Assembly: GCA_023512835.1 (NCBI GenBank)
Contig: CM042087.1
Location: 46,916,249 to 46,980,248 of the forward strand
Reading direction: 5' to 3'
DNA length: 64,000 nucleotides
DNA from: Taxillus chinensis
Taxonomy: Eukaryota > Streptophyta > Magnoliopsida > Santalales > Loranthaceae
The translations under genes and the position numbers were made by a program. Below are positions 11,370-23,298 of the stretch, piece after piece. Under the pieces are notes generated by a model. It had not been told where the DNA came from, made no database searches, and was given only the letters and a program-made list of their open reading frames with translations. The first letter of the stretch is position 1, and every line of letters begins with the position of its first letter.

Positions 11370-11447
11370 ATGCAGCAGAAGGGTCGATCTTGTAACCGTA
11401 GATCAAGGACCTTCTCCAGGTCACGCATTGCCGTTGAGGGCTCTTAA
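11370..11447 (+). CDS. conserved-type upstream ORF of the PEAMT leader, 25 codons
   Basis: The first ATG in the likely leader (11370) opens a frame of exactly 25 codons, [19 protein letters not shown] followed by six more residues, then TAA. The main PEAMT start follows 100 bases after the stop with no other ATG between. It is known that Arabidopsis PEAMT (NMT1/XIPOTL1) mRNA carries a conserved 25-codon uORF that represses translation when phosphocholine or choline is high. The length, the very basic Arg/Ser-rich peptide and the position match that element. I infer the same control here; exact peptide conservation was not checked. The region after it (11461-11513) is CT-rich, common in plant leaders. 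Confidence 0.8.
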   Translation: MQQKGRSCNRRSRTFSRSRIAVEGS

Positions 11448-11547
11448 AGCCACCACATTAGACTCTCTCTCTCTCTCCCTCCCTCCCTCCCTCTCTCTCA
11501 GATCTCCCTCCCTCCATTCGCTTCCCACACCCGATCGCAGTTTCGCA

Positions 11548-14500
11548 ATGGACGCTCCCGGTAAACAAACATCTTCTGTGCCTCTGTTGTCTCTGTACTC
11601 CCCCCCTCCCCCCCCGACCAGCACCCATCTCGAGGCGTTTTGTTTTTGTTTTGATTTTGATTTTGATTTTGATTTTGTGTGGGTCGCCCTGTGTGTGCGT
11701 GTAGGTGTAGGAGAAGAGCGTGACATTCAGAAGACGTACTGGGTTGAGCACTCGACTAACCTCACGCTGGAGGATATGATGCTCGATTCCAAAGCCTCTG
11801 ACCTTGATAAAGAAGAGAGACCTGAGGTTTTTTTTAACTTTTTTAAAAAATATATTTGCATATATAATCTTCTTTCATTTCCTCATTTTCTGATTTCCCT
11901 TCAGATATTTGTGTTTCTCTATGTTGCATTTTTCTTATTTTTTTGAAACATTAAATTGTCAAAAATTAATAAAAAATGAGTAAGTGTGTGTGTATGTATG
12001 TAAGTGTTGATTTCACTTTCCACAGGTCTAAATCACCTATTGGGATTGATTGGATTGTCAAATAACTTAAACGTCTTAAGTAATTATGAAAGTATGTTTA
12101 AGGGAAAACGAGTCGTTAATTTTACAGATCATCGCCCAAATCGACGTAGGCCCCAGTTTTGGGAAGTCTCTCAAAAGCTCCTTCTCAAAAAAGAAAAAGA
12201 AAAAGAAAAAACAGCTTTTGGACCCAAAAACACTGGCACTTTTTTTCTTCCTCTTTGAAGCCCTTCGTTACCATAAAGTTCTTTAGAAAAGCTTATTCAA
12301 ACTTGCTGTAAAAAGTGCTACTGTGCAGTGATCAATCAGCGTTTTAAGCCTTTGTCACACTACTCAATATAAGTTTTTTTTAGCGTTTTACTACTGAATG
12401 ATTTTCGTGTTTTTTTTTAAAGGATTTACATATTTCCAAATTAGTTCCTGGGTTTCTGAAACCCAATTATATGTAAATGCAGGTTCTTTCCCTTCTCCCA
12501 CCTTTTGAGGGAAAATCTGTTCTGGAACTAGGGGCAGGTATCGGTCGTTTTACCGGGGAATTAGCGCTAAAAGCTGGCCAGGTTCTGGCCCTGGATTTCA
12601 TTGAAAGTGTCATCAAGAAGGTCAGCTTCCAGTTTTGTCATAAATGTGTAAAAACCATGATTGACTCCTATGTCCCATGATTAAAATTGTGGGTCGTTTA
12701 TATTGCATCCCATTTGAAATTTTTTTGCAGAACGAAGCTATTAATGGGCATTTTACGAATGTTAAGTTCTTTTGCGATGACGTGACATCCCCAAATCTGA
12801 ACTTTTCAACCGAGTCAGTGGACTTAATATTCTCAAATTGGCTTCTGATGTATCTCTCTGATAAAGAGGTAAACCTTCCCAACATTGCAGCATTTGAAGT
12901 GATGCTATTTTGATTATCAGGAGTAGCTCGTTCATATTATCAAATTAGTCCAAACATGGAATTGTTAAACGGTATACAAGAGTAAAAGGCCTGTAGTTGT
13001 TGCTAGATTTTTCTCAAGTTGACTGACAGGTCTATAATTGTGTTAATGAGATGTCCATACAAATATATAACGTGACGCCGGTCTATACCAGGTTCTGGGG
13101 GAGGAAGCTTTGTTGTTCCTAAAGAGTAAAGACTTTTGTAGTCAGTTAACAGCTTTCTCCATTCATCTGTTACATTGCATGAAGTTCTGTCATACAATGA
13201 CCCTGAATACATTGTTGTTTTGTTTCTTTCTGCTTCTATAATTTGGTCTGTAGCTATCAGTTGATGATTTATATAAGTTTCTAAGATGTCAGTACTTGTT
13301 GATGGGTGTTTTGTTTTGGCATGGCATGATTGTTTGTCCGTAACTTGGTTTTGCAAATATAAGGTGGAGACGCATTTGAAATGTTTTTGACTTTTTAACT
13401 ATCTTAACTCATTTGTTTTAATTTCAACTTTCACCCTTTGCAATAAGAAAAAACAATTCTATATATCAATAAATAATATCATTTATATTCATCGATTTTT
13501 GCTTTTGCAAGACTTTGTTTTCAAGCCAAACTATTTGATACCAACTTTTTTTTAATGCACTTATCCCAAACTTGTTTCTGCCTGTTGCAATTCCTTTTGT
13601 TTATATGACTGTGTTGCAGGTGGAAGATCTTGCAGGAAGGATGATAAAATGGTTAAACATTGGAGGTTTTATTTTCTTCAGGGAGTCTTGTTTCCATCAA
13701 TCTGGAGATTGTAAGCGAAAGAGCAATCCAACCCACTATAGGGAGCCAAGATTCTATACCAAGGTTGGCCACCTTAGCACTCAATAGATTGTTGAATAAA
13801 TTTTGTGAAAATTAAACTCTTGTTGTTGATCATACATGAATGTTAGTCACTACACTGGTTGCAACCTTTGATCGTGGACTAGAATTGGCTGAAGTATATT
13901 TGCTCATGTGCATGCTCATGATTTTTGTGTTTAGAAATCTTTCAAGCACTTTTGTTGAACTGAGTTTGCCAAAGTTGTCGCTACCTTAACTACCTCCAAT
14001 CTAGCTATTCTTAGCAATTTAATTGGAGCACTTACCAAAGTCTTGCGTACTGTTGCTGGATTTTAAGTAGCTCCTGATGGATTATTCTAGCACAATGATT
14101 TAATGTCAAAGTGCTAAAACATATGTGGAGCATATGGATACCATTTGTTAGTTTTTTCATATTAAATTTGAATATTTTATCTATGAAAAAAACTATTTCT
14201 GAATTCGGTGAGGCATTATTAGTTTCTTCAATTAAATTTTTTATATTTCTCAGTTTGATTTATATTGTGTGCTATAGGTCTTCAAAGAATGCCACACGCA
14301 AGATGACTCTGGGAGGTCTTTTGAACTTACTCTTGTTGGTTGCAAGTGCATTGGAGCCTATGTGAGGAACAAAAAGAATCAAAACCAGGTTAGAACTCAT
14401 TTCTCTCTCTCTTGAAATGATGAATGGAAAATATTCTGATGTTACATCTGTATGGTGCAGATTTGTTGGACATGGCAGAAAGTTAGTTCAGAGGATGATA

Positions 14501-16605
14501 AAGGGTTCCAACGGTTCTTGGATACTGTTCAATATAAATGTGATGGGATACTGAGGTATGAACGTGTATTTGGGGCAGGCTATGTGAGCACAGGAGGAAT
14601 CGGTAAGCTATTAGATGTTACGCCATGCTTGTTTTTCTCCTGTTCATGTGAACACGAAACACTATTTCAGCATGCTTGTGTTTTTTTTTTTTGAACAAGA
14701 TGTGATGCATCATGCTTGGTTAATTTGAAGCATGCTATGCGAGCATAGGAGGAGCTGGCAAGCTATTAGATGTTACACCAAGCTTGTTTTTCTCCAGTTC
14801 CGAGGATGTGAACATGAAACAGTATTTCAGCATGCTCGTGTTTATTTTGAATAAGATGTGATGCATCATGCTGTGTTAATTTGAATATCTGCTATATAGT
14901 CTATACCTCCAATGAATGAGATCCATATTTTTCTGAATATGCATTTATCATTTTTGAGAAATTAAACAATCTATAGTTAATTTTTCCTCTATTTCAGTAT
15001 TTATGAGGTCATTTGGTCTGTGTTTTGATTTTTATTTTTTGTTTTCTAAGATTTTGAAGTTTGTGTTGAATTCTGAATTTTAAAAACAAATTTTGATAGT
15101 AGATAAAATGTTTTTTTTTTAAATTAGGTCTTATAAAAATTTAAAAAAAATAAAATATTTTGGACACATGTAATAAAGTAAAGAAAAAATTAAAAAAAAA
15201 GAGTCTCTCGACAAAATTAAATTTATATTTTAAAACGAGAAATAATTAAAAATAGTTCTATAATTCTCTATGCGTTAACTTTTAATACATGGTTTCATGT
15301 ACTTTAGCACTTGAAGCTTTTCTCTCCAATAGTCAGTGACTGTTAATTGATTTGAGTCACCTTTTATTATTCGAAAATTCTTGCTCCCTTGTTCAATAAA
15401 AAAGTGATTTATTTTTAATTGCTTGAGAACACTGTCCTGTGGCAGAAACTACGAAGGAATTTGTGAAAATGCTGGAACTTAAGGCTGGCCAAACAGTCCT
15501 TGATGTTGGCTGTGGCATTGGGGGGAGGTGATTTCTACATGGCTGAGAACTATAATGTTGAGGTTGTAGGCATTGATTTGTCCATCAATATGATTTCTTT
15601 GGCGATCGAACGTGCCATTGGACACCATTATGCTGTTGAATTTGAAGTTGCGGATTGCACCAAAAAAAATTATCCTGACAACTCATTTGATGTAATCTAT
15701 AGTCGTGATACCATTCTCCATATTCATGTAAGAATGTTTTTAATTACTTATTAAGCTCTTAATTGTTTTAGATATCGACATTTTTGGTATTATTATTTTT
15801 ATTTCGTGGGGTTGGTCTTTGGATCACAATTTCACGCTGTAGTTCACCAAGCTGAGTCATAATTTCTGTCGTTATAGATCTTTCTTTGTATATGATCTAA
15901 GTATTGCTGGTTTATTTTTAGGACAAACCAGCATTGTTTAAGAACTTTTACAAGTGGCTGAAGCCAGGAGGTAAAGTTCTTATCAGTGATTATTGCAAAA
16001 GAGCTGGACCTTTGTCTCTTGAGTTTGAAGAGTATATTAGTCAACGAGGATATGACCTTCATGATGTTAAAGAATATGGGCAGGTATATTAAACTCTGAA
16101 AGTATCTATAGTTGATGCAATTGATATTGTTCGCCTATATATGTCTATATACATCGACTAGCAAGCTTTTAATTAATTCTAATCATATGTACCAGATGCT
16201 CGAAAATGCTGGCTTCCAGGAAGTCTTGGTAGAGGATCGAACCAATCAGGTTATTCTGGCATCTATTTTCCCTGTTTTGTTTTTGGTTATCTACCTCAAT
16301 TTTAAAACAAGTGGCATGTGTTTTTTTTTCAGTTCATGGATATCCTGCGGAGGGAACTTGCTAAAGTAGAGAAAGACAAGGACGCGTTCATCCTTGACTT
16401 TTCAAAGGTATGTGCATTCACTTTTTAGACACTGATCTGTATTTGTTGATTTGTGTAGATATGGTCAACTCCTACACAATTTAGTTATTCATAATTGACC
16501 TACCAGGAAGACTACAATGAAATCGTGGGTGGCTGGACTGCAAAGCTGAACAGGAGTTCATGTGGCGAGCAGAGATGGGGCCTATTCATTTTCAAGAAAA
16601 AATGA
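11548..16605 (+). CDS. PEAMT: phosphoethanolamine N-methyltransferase (one-base frame break in exon 8)
   Basis: This enzyme methylates phosphoethanolamine three times with SAM to give phosphocholine, in the cytosol, feeding phosphatidylcholine synthesis. Twelve exons can be placed, all with GT-AG introns and matching phase: 11548-11560, 11711-11826, 12483-12620, 12731-12868, 13620-13763, 14278-14388, 14461-14602, 15446-15727, 15922-16083, 16196-16249, 16333-16407, 16507-16605 (TGA). They sum to about 490 residues, the usual plant length. The first methyltransferase domain has [13 protein letters not shown] (exon 3) and [13 protein letters not shown] (exon 4). The second has DVGCGIGG (exon 8), VEFEVADCT and YSRDTILHI, with [14 protein letters not shown] in exon 9. 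ATG at 11548 is chosen because GEERDIQK follows at once after splicing; an acceptor 6 bases earlier would add two residues. In exon 8 a run of six G (15520-15525) where five are needed puts TGA at 15529 in frame; downstream sequence is intact. Confidence 0.93.
14578..14886 (+). repeat. tandem duplication across the exon 7 splice donor
   Basis: The end of exon 7 plus the first roughly 125 bases of intron 7 (14578-14731) are repeated immediately after (14732-14886) at about 85-90% identity by eye. In the second copy the donor CGGTAAGC has become TGGCAAGC, a GC-type donor. Confidence 0.85.
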
Positions 16606-17229
16606 TTTTCCCGAGTGAAATGAAATAAGTCTGGAATGAGTGATTTCTGGGCGTCACCTGTTTATCTTTTTTGTTTGCCGTTGTGTTTTTATGCTCTCGG
16701 TTAAAATGCCTATTGATTGGTGTGGGTGACAAATCAATATAGCCATCTACTCTGGAATAAATAATGGCGAGAGGGGGAGCTGCTCCATCCAATTTCTCCT
16801 TTTGTTTGTCATTTGGGATCTCAATATGGTATTTGGTTTTCCGAAATTGTTTATGTAGTGGCCCACATGATGTTAAACGAATTCTGTATTTCGCTAATAA
16901 GTGATATAGACAGATAAAATAAATATTAAAAAATTTGAAAGCTAATATAAATCATTTAAAGTGTGCTTTAGAACTACTCTTATATTTGTAAAACAAAGAG
17001 GTTAGAACTGTGAAAAGAAAATCAATAGAAGAATATATATATATTTATACTGGTTTGCTGTCTAAATGAAGCTTCACATAAGATTCCAGTTGAGGGCTTT
17101 GGTCCTTTGCTTCCTTCATTTTGGGGGGGCTTAATGTAGGAAGTGCCATGCAATTATGCTTATTTTGGTTAAAAGGGGTGGTTGACTTTTACATTATTCA
17201 AATAGTCATGAGATTTCAATGACAATATC
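16606..17229. other. PEAMT 3' flank, no gene seen
   Basis: Probable 3' UTR for the first 200 bases (AATAAATAATGG at about 16755), then AT-rich spacer with a short TA run near 17033. Confidence 0.5.
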
Positions 17230-18330
17230 TTAACGCGTATGGGGAGAAGCTTTTGAATCTGGGGAAGTAACAATTAATTGTTGAGCTAAGACTTCTGATT
17301 TTGTGGCATTATCAGAGGGGTCGGAAACAATAGAGATGACTGCATCAGTTGGCTTTATAAAATCATTCTCCAGGTCAAGCAAGGCCACCAGGACATTGTC
17401 GTTCTGTCTCTGCACAGTTGCACCTCTCAATGCTGACTCAGTCTAAAAGGTCATAAATTGATTTTCCAAGCTAAGAACTTCACCATAAACCTTTGAGAGA
17501 AGATCGTGATGAGCTCCATAGCTCTGGTTAATCTTCTTAGAGGGAATAAAGGAAGATAAAAAAGAATTGAGATCGCCCCCAATGTCGAAGTCAGTTTGGG
17601 AACCAACAGCAGCAGTAGCAGTGGGAGTTTTGAGTCTCAGTCTCATCAGCCAGTCTTTCAGTATCAACATCATCCATAACATCATCAATGCTGATCATTT
17701 TATCAAATGGAACAGAAGCAGGAGGAGAAGGAAGAACAAGCACTAAAGCAGCCTCAGCAGATTACGACACTTCAACATGGGAAACAACATAAAGTGGAAC
17801 ATGCGTCAGCAGCAACGGGGGGAACTATGCACAGGAACATCTTCCAACTCAATAGCTCCAGCAGGGGAACCCGGAATAGCAGTAGCCGGTGAAGGGGCTG
17901 TAGTATTAGTACGGAGAGGAAAATCACGACCGGGGGGGGTAGCAACGGTTACAGCTGCACCAGTCTCCTCAGGAGCTAGAGCAGTTGACATTCTCAACAT
18001 AACGACAGTCAACAATCCCGCCTGCTGACTCCATACAATCATGTCGGCAGAGGGTAAACTGACTCTGAGAATACGAAATCCATAAGCTTGTTAACTCTTC
18101 TGGGCTCATTGTATTTTCCCCATAGGCCATAGGCTGCCCGAGAGTGCGTTGCTGCTTAGCCGAGAGATGTGTCAGCCAATAGTTTGGATCATTGAACTTA
18201 AAATCGTGATTGGACAGGTGTCTCCATTGCAGCACCTTCATTAGCGTCAGGTGACAGGTGGTGCAACAATAGTCCTCTCAACTATACGAGCTTGAGAAGG
18301 ACTCATGGCAGAGCCCTGGGAAGTTGACCT
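17230..18330 (-). pseudogene. decayed coding DNA of unknown family
   Basis: Reading minus from 18330 to 17230, several open stretches have normal amino-acid composition and are joined by stops and frame changes. They are a DRSTSQGSAMSPSQARIVER piece, a KVLQWRHLSNHDFKFNDPNYW piece continuing with MSPEELTSLWISYSQSQF and CRHDCMES, a Thr/Pro/Ala-rich piece, and a C-terminal LVALLDLENDFIKPTDAV piece. The base composition is richer in GC than the flanks. A gag-like or nuclear-protein origin is possible, but I do not recognise it. It is clearly not translated as one protein now. Confidence 0.4.
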
Positions 18331-19886
18331 GTCCACGTGTAACTGAGATATGGACAAGGAAAAATAAAAAAAAAATGTGTCCACGTCTTTTTGTATCGTT
18401 TTGATTAATAAATTTTTAATTAAAATTTCTCGTTTTAATAAAAATACAAACAATTCCCAAAATAAGAATTGCAAATAACATTTTGCGTGTTTAATTAACT
18501 AAGAAACATTTATTTTATTAAAATAATTTGAATTAAATAAAATTAGGTTAGTCTAATTTTATTTTTTTTTGTTATCTTTAACCCTTGACTTTGGTTGACA
18601 CAAAATCGTTAAATAAAAGGGGAAATTGCATAAAAAAATTAAAACAATTTCATTTAAGTTAAAAATAACTTTTAAACTTAGAGCTTACAACAAAAACTTT
18701 ATATATAAACAAAAAATGGACTTTAAAAAACATTGAAAATTTAAAAATAAGAAAACTGTTAAAATCTTTAAAAAAAATTAAAGACTTAACAAAAACATTA
18801 AGAACATTTAAAAAACATTAACAAAAAACAAAAGCAAAAAAGGAAATGAAACCAGAAAAAAAAGTCAAAAAATGTGTCTTTGCCTATAAAATTAGGTCCG
18901 AGTATATAATTACAAGATCAAACTACCAATATTTCTATTTTAATTGTCCGGAACAAAAATAATTGTGACAAGTGTCTTCTTTTTCAAAATGTTTTCTAAA
19001 AAATAACACAATGCTTTGTTTTGCTTTCTAAAAAAATGTTTTCTAAAAAAGGAAAACTTGCTTTCCAAATAAATGTATTGTAAATAAAAAATCAAAATGC
19101 TTTGTTTTCCTTTGCAAAACTTTATTTTCAAACTCTTTCCACGAAGCATCATTCGGATATGAAGGATCTTAATCTTACATTTTACTTTTTTAAAAATAAA
19201 TTAATTAATTAAAAACCATGTTAATTATCAGAACAGTAGGACGCATACATTTTTTTTAAAAAATTATTATTTGCTACCGTTGGAAAAGTGGGTGTTCAAA
19301 TTAACCATTTTTTCGCGGTTGGTGGTGATAAGTTTCATTGGACCCAGGTTAATTAATTTGTTAGTTTGATGTCGTACTTTTACTAACGTAAGAGCGATTG
19401 CGGAAACAATATAGCGTATCACCAACGGGAGGCTCTCACGATGAGTGGTAATTAAGAGCCTTAATCTAGCTAGGTGATAAGCGTTGGAGGAGAACGATTA
19501 ATAGTAAGTAAATCTTCTTCCCTCTATATGTTGATTAATGATACGTGCTAAATTTGCAGAGAGAAACAGAGGAAAAAGAAGAACCGTGAGAGGTGAAGAG
19601 CCTGTTTGGAGGACAGGAAGCCTCCAAAAGAATTGAAGAAAGCGGAAGAAGAGATAAGAAACCAAGGATATATATTTCATATATTGCTTGCATGATTACA
19701 ACACCAATCTAACTATATATATTTAAAGGTCAAATAACTGCTGGACAATAAATAAATAAATAAATAACAAATAACTGCTGTCCCATGTAATCGTGGCCTT
19801 CTTGCAGGATGTACAGCTATCAGGCGTAGGGTGATCGGTTAGAGACGTGGTCTGATCGTGGACAGATACGGTTTATGAAGAATATA

Positions 19887-19918
<32 letters not shown>

Positions 19919-20029
19919 GGATGGGGGGCGCGCGCGTGGGCCGTTGGATAGATTATTTGAAAAATGAAATATAAGCAAGCGCATACATGATGATCGATCG
20001 ATGATTAATTAGTGTACAATAAGTAATTA
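18331..20029. other. AT-rich spacer and beta-tubulin 3' flank
   Basis: Very AT-rich at 18340-19300, with A-rich runs. A (TG)n run lies at 19891-19917. The last 300 bases should include the tubulin 3' UTR (transcribed leftwards). No gene seen. Confidence 0.6.
19891..19917. repeat. (TG)n microsatellite
   Basis: About 13 TG units just beyond the tubulin stop codon. Confidence 0.95.
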
Positions 20030-20822
20030 CTATTCTTCCTCCTCATAGTCGCCATCATCATCATCGGCGGAGGCATCCTGGTACTGCTGGTACTCGGCGA
20101 CAAGGTCATTCATGTTGCTCTCAGCCTCAGTGAACTCCATCTCGTCCATCCCCTCGCCGGTGTACCAGTGGAGGAAGGCCTTCCTCCTGAACATGGCGGT
20201 GAACTGGTCGCTGACCCGGCGGAACATCTCTTGTATGGACGTGGAGTTGCCAACGAAGGTGGAGGCCATGGTGAGGCCTTTGGGAGGTATGTCGCACACG
20301 CTGGACTTGACGTTGTTGGGTATCCATTCCACGAAGTAGGACGAGTTCCTGTTCTGCACGTTTATCATCTGCTCGTCCACCTCCTTGGTGCTCATCTTCC
20401 CCCGGAACATGGCCGAGGCTGTCAGGTACCGACCGTTCCGTGGGTCGGCCGCACACATCATGTTCCTGGCGTCCCACATCTGATGCGTCAGCTCCGCCAC
20501 GCTCAGCTGCTGATACTGCTGCGATCCCCGGGAGGTCAGCGGTGCAAACCCCACCATGAAGAAGTGCAGCCGCGGGAATGGGATGAGATTCACCGCTAGC
20601 TTCCGCAGGTCCGAGTTCAGCTGCCCCGGGAACCTTAAACTGCTTGTCACTCCACTCATTGTTCCAGATATCAGGTGATTCAAGTCTCCAACTATATATA
20701 TATACACACACACGGACAAACACATATATGTTTGAATATATATAGAAATCAATAACAAAATCTACATACGGTTCACAATTTCAATCATATATATGAACAT
20801 TAATTAGTCAATAATAAAGCCG

Positions 20823-20862
<40 letters not shown>

Positions 20863-21682
20863 GACTTACAGCTGGGGGTGGTGAGCCTGAGGGTCCTGAA
20901 GCAGATGTCATAGAGGGCTTCGTTGTCTAGGACCATGCACTCATCTGCATTCTCCACCAGCTGATGTACAGAGAGCGTGGCGTTGTAGGGCTCCACCACC
21001 GTGTCCGACACCTTTGGAGATGGGAACACTGAGAAGGTAAGCATCATCCGATCCGGGTATTCTTCCCGGATTTTGGAAAGCAGTAGCGTTCCCATGCCGG
21101 ACCCGGTTCCGCCCCCGAGCGAATGACACACTTGAAATCCTGTGTTTTAATTTATGATGATTATGATTATGATTATTATTATTTTCTGGTGAACACAGCA
21201 TATATATGTGATCGATGTATATATATCTAGAGACAGGGGGGGGCATGCAACCGACCGACGACAAATAAAAAATTACCTACGTACGTACCTTGCAACATGT
21301 CACAGTTTTCGGCTTCCTTGCGGACAACGTCGAGGACAGAATCGATGAGCTCGGCACCCTCGGTGTAATGTCCCTTGGCCCAATTGTTGCCCGCGCCGGA
21401 CTGGCCGAAGACGAAGTTATCGGGTCGGAAGATGCGGCCGTAGGGACCGGCTCGAATGCTGTCCATCGTACCTGGTTCCAGATCCATGAGAACGGCACGG
21501 GGGACGTAGCGGTTGGCATTCACCTCGTTGAAGTACACGTTGACCCGCTCCAGCTGCAGATCCGAGGTACCGTTGTACCCTCCAGACGGATCGATCCCGT
21601 GCTCATCGCACACCACCTCCCAGAACTTCGAACCGATTTGGTTCCCGCACTGCCCTCCCTGAATGTGAAGAATTTCACGCAT
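20030..21682 (-). CDS. TUB: beta-tubulin, divergent isotype
   Basis: Beta-tubulin pairs with alpha-tubulin and binds exchangeable GTP in microtubules. Exons on minus: 21682-21289 (394 nt), 21139-20870 (270 nt), 20691-20030 (662 nt with stop). The 394/270 exon sizes are those conserved in plant beta-tubulin genes. The product is 441 residues. It starts [17 protein letters not shown] (MREI is the known mRNA autoregulation signal), has the GTP loop GGGTGSGMG in exon 2, and a short acidic tail ending [11 protein letters not shown]. It is complete and unbroken. It departs from the usual plant consensus at several sites, including SS at residues 238-239 where plant beta-tubulins normally have CC, and [11 protein letters not shown] in exon 3, so a specialised isotype is likely. 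Introns are 149 and 178 bp, the second with TA/CA repeats. Confidence 0.97.
20823..20860. repeat. (TA)n(CA)n microsatellite in tubulin intron 2
   Basis: About 9 TA and 10 CA units, close to the exon 2 donor. Confidence 0.95.
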
Positions 21683-23298
21683 TTTCGATGCCTGCCTGAT
21701 ATCTCGGCTAGCTTCCTTCGGGGCAAAAACGTTGACGTTGACGTACGTACTTTAAAAACAGCAAATGTCTTTCTTTGTTTGTTTCTGTTTTTTGTTTTTG
21801 TTTTTGTTGTTTGTCTTATTATACTTGCCGCTCACAGTTCACTCACCCTTTGCAATTGCATGCGCATGGGCGTGCCTGCCGAACGGGGATAGCAAGAAGG
21901 CGTCCGGCAAGCATTTAAACTGGTCCTGCACCTCATCCCACCCCCACCTGCGATTGGTTTGTACGTGGGGGTCTACTAAAATTACGGGATTGTCCCTGTG
22001 TGGTGGGGGATTTGATCAGGGCTGTGAGATGGATGGCTGTGGAGTAGAGAGAGAGAGAGAGATTTGTATTGGCGGTGCCGTTTGTGGTCGTCTCATCAAC
22101 TTCGCCGGCTTAATAGCCCACATACCATTACTTACTAATCTGGCCAAAATTTGAGAGGGTAATTTGTGGGTTGTCCATTTAAAAACAGTAAACATATGTA
22201 ATTTTTGTTGTACCAGTTTTGGCCCAATTTACAGGTAATTAGGGCGGGCGGGTAACCGTTTAATCGATCTAGTTGATTACATATATGCCATATGTAGGCC
22301 GTAAAACTGCAACAACTTAGCATGCATGTGAGCAAATTAATGCTGGGATTTGATGAATTAATCCGCCCATAATTAATCCTTTCTCAACAACCCGCAAACA
22401 CCACAACAAATTATATAAGCAATAAACATGAACACCAGAAAAATTATTTTGTGGAAATTTAAACAAGAAAAAATCACATGGCACTTAGATTGCACCATAT
22501 AAGGATGGATACAATCATAGATTAAAATCCAAATATATCTCCGGCCAACAACACAACGAGTGATACAATACTCAATTTCTCTCTCCACTTTTTACGGTGT
22601 TTTTTCTCTATCTAGATCTCAATCTCTCGCAGCTACTGCTGCTCTACCCCCATCACTCTTGCTTTCTGCACGCCTTGTGCGCACAGAACATGAGTTACAA
22701 ATGGATAAACCTATGGGTTGCCTTTCCTCAAGAAACATTTTCACTCACATTGTCTCCTTTCTATATATATTACTTCATTAGTGGATAGTGATACACTTTT
22801 TTTCATTTTTGACTTCTACAAAATTTCTCCCCTTGTACAAAGCATCAAATACCCCGAATTGGATTTTATGGAATCCAAATCTTTACCCAAATTTGTATTG
22901 CTAAACCATTGAATAATGAATTACGTTCATTATGACATGAACACAAACGTGTACCTCAAAATCCATTTCATGTTTACCCAATGTTGATTGCCTGAATTTG
23001 ATTAAAATCCGATGCAGTTAAGCTAATTGTGGGTTCTGCCTAGTCTTTTTATTCTGGCAGTTTGTTTATTTCTGTTTTGGTTATTTCTTTTCTGTGTGTC
23101 GTGTGGAAACCATGTCTGTCTTGCGTCTTTTTTCTGGCATTCAGTATGATCTTCATGATCTTTTTATGTTTTTTGCTATTATAAGTAAGAAAATAAGAAA
23201 AGGGTGTTGGTATTGTGAACACCACAAAAGAAACGTCTCTGGTTTTCTTTTCTCTGGTATTCTTTACTCTCTTCTCTGTTTTACAATATGCCTCCAGT
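21683..23298. other. beta-tubulin upstream region
   Basis: The leader and promoter should lie at 21683 to about 22150. It contains T-rich (minus A-rich) runs and a GA run at about 22046-22064. I cannot point to a convincing TATA box. The rest is AT-rich spacer with no gene seen. Confidence 0.5.

Noticed and set aside
11421..11751. Minus frames with Arg/Glu/Ser repeats over the PEAMT leader
   Set aside because: Result of the CT-rich leader and a GATTTT repeat; the plus strand carries the gene.
20127..20723. 198-codon minus frame and 143-codon plus frame
   Set aside because: Shadows of the third beta-tubulin exon in other frames.
21290..21892. 200-codon plus frame
   Set aside because: Antisense of beta-tubulin exon 1 and leader.
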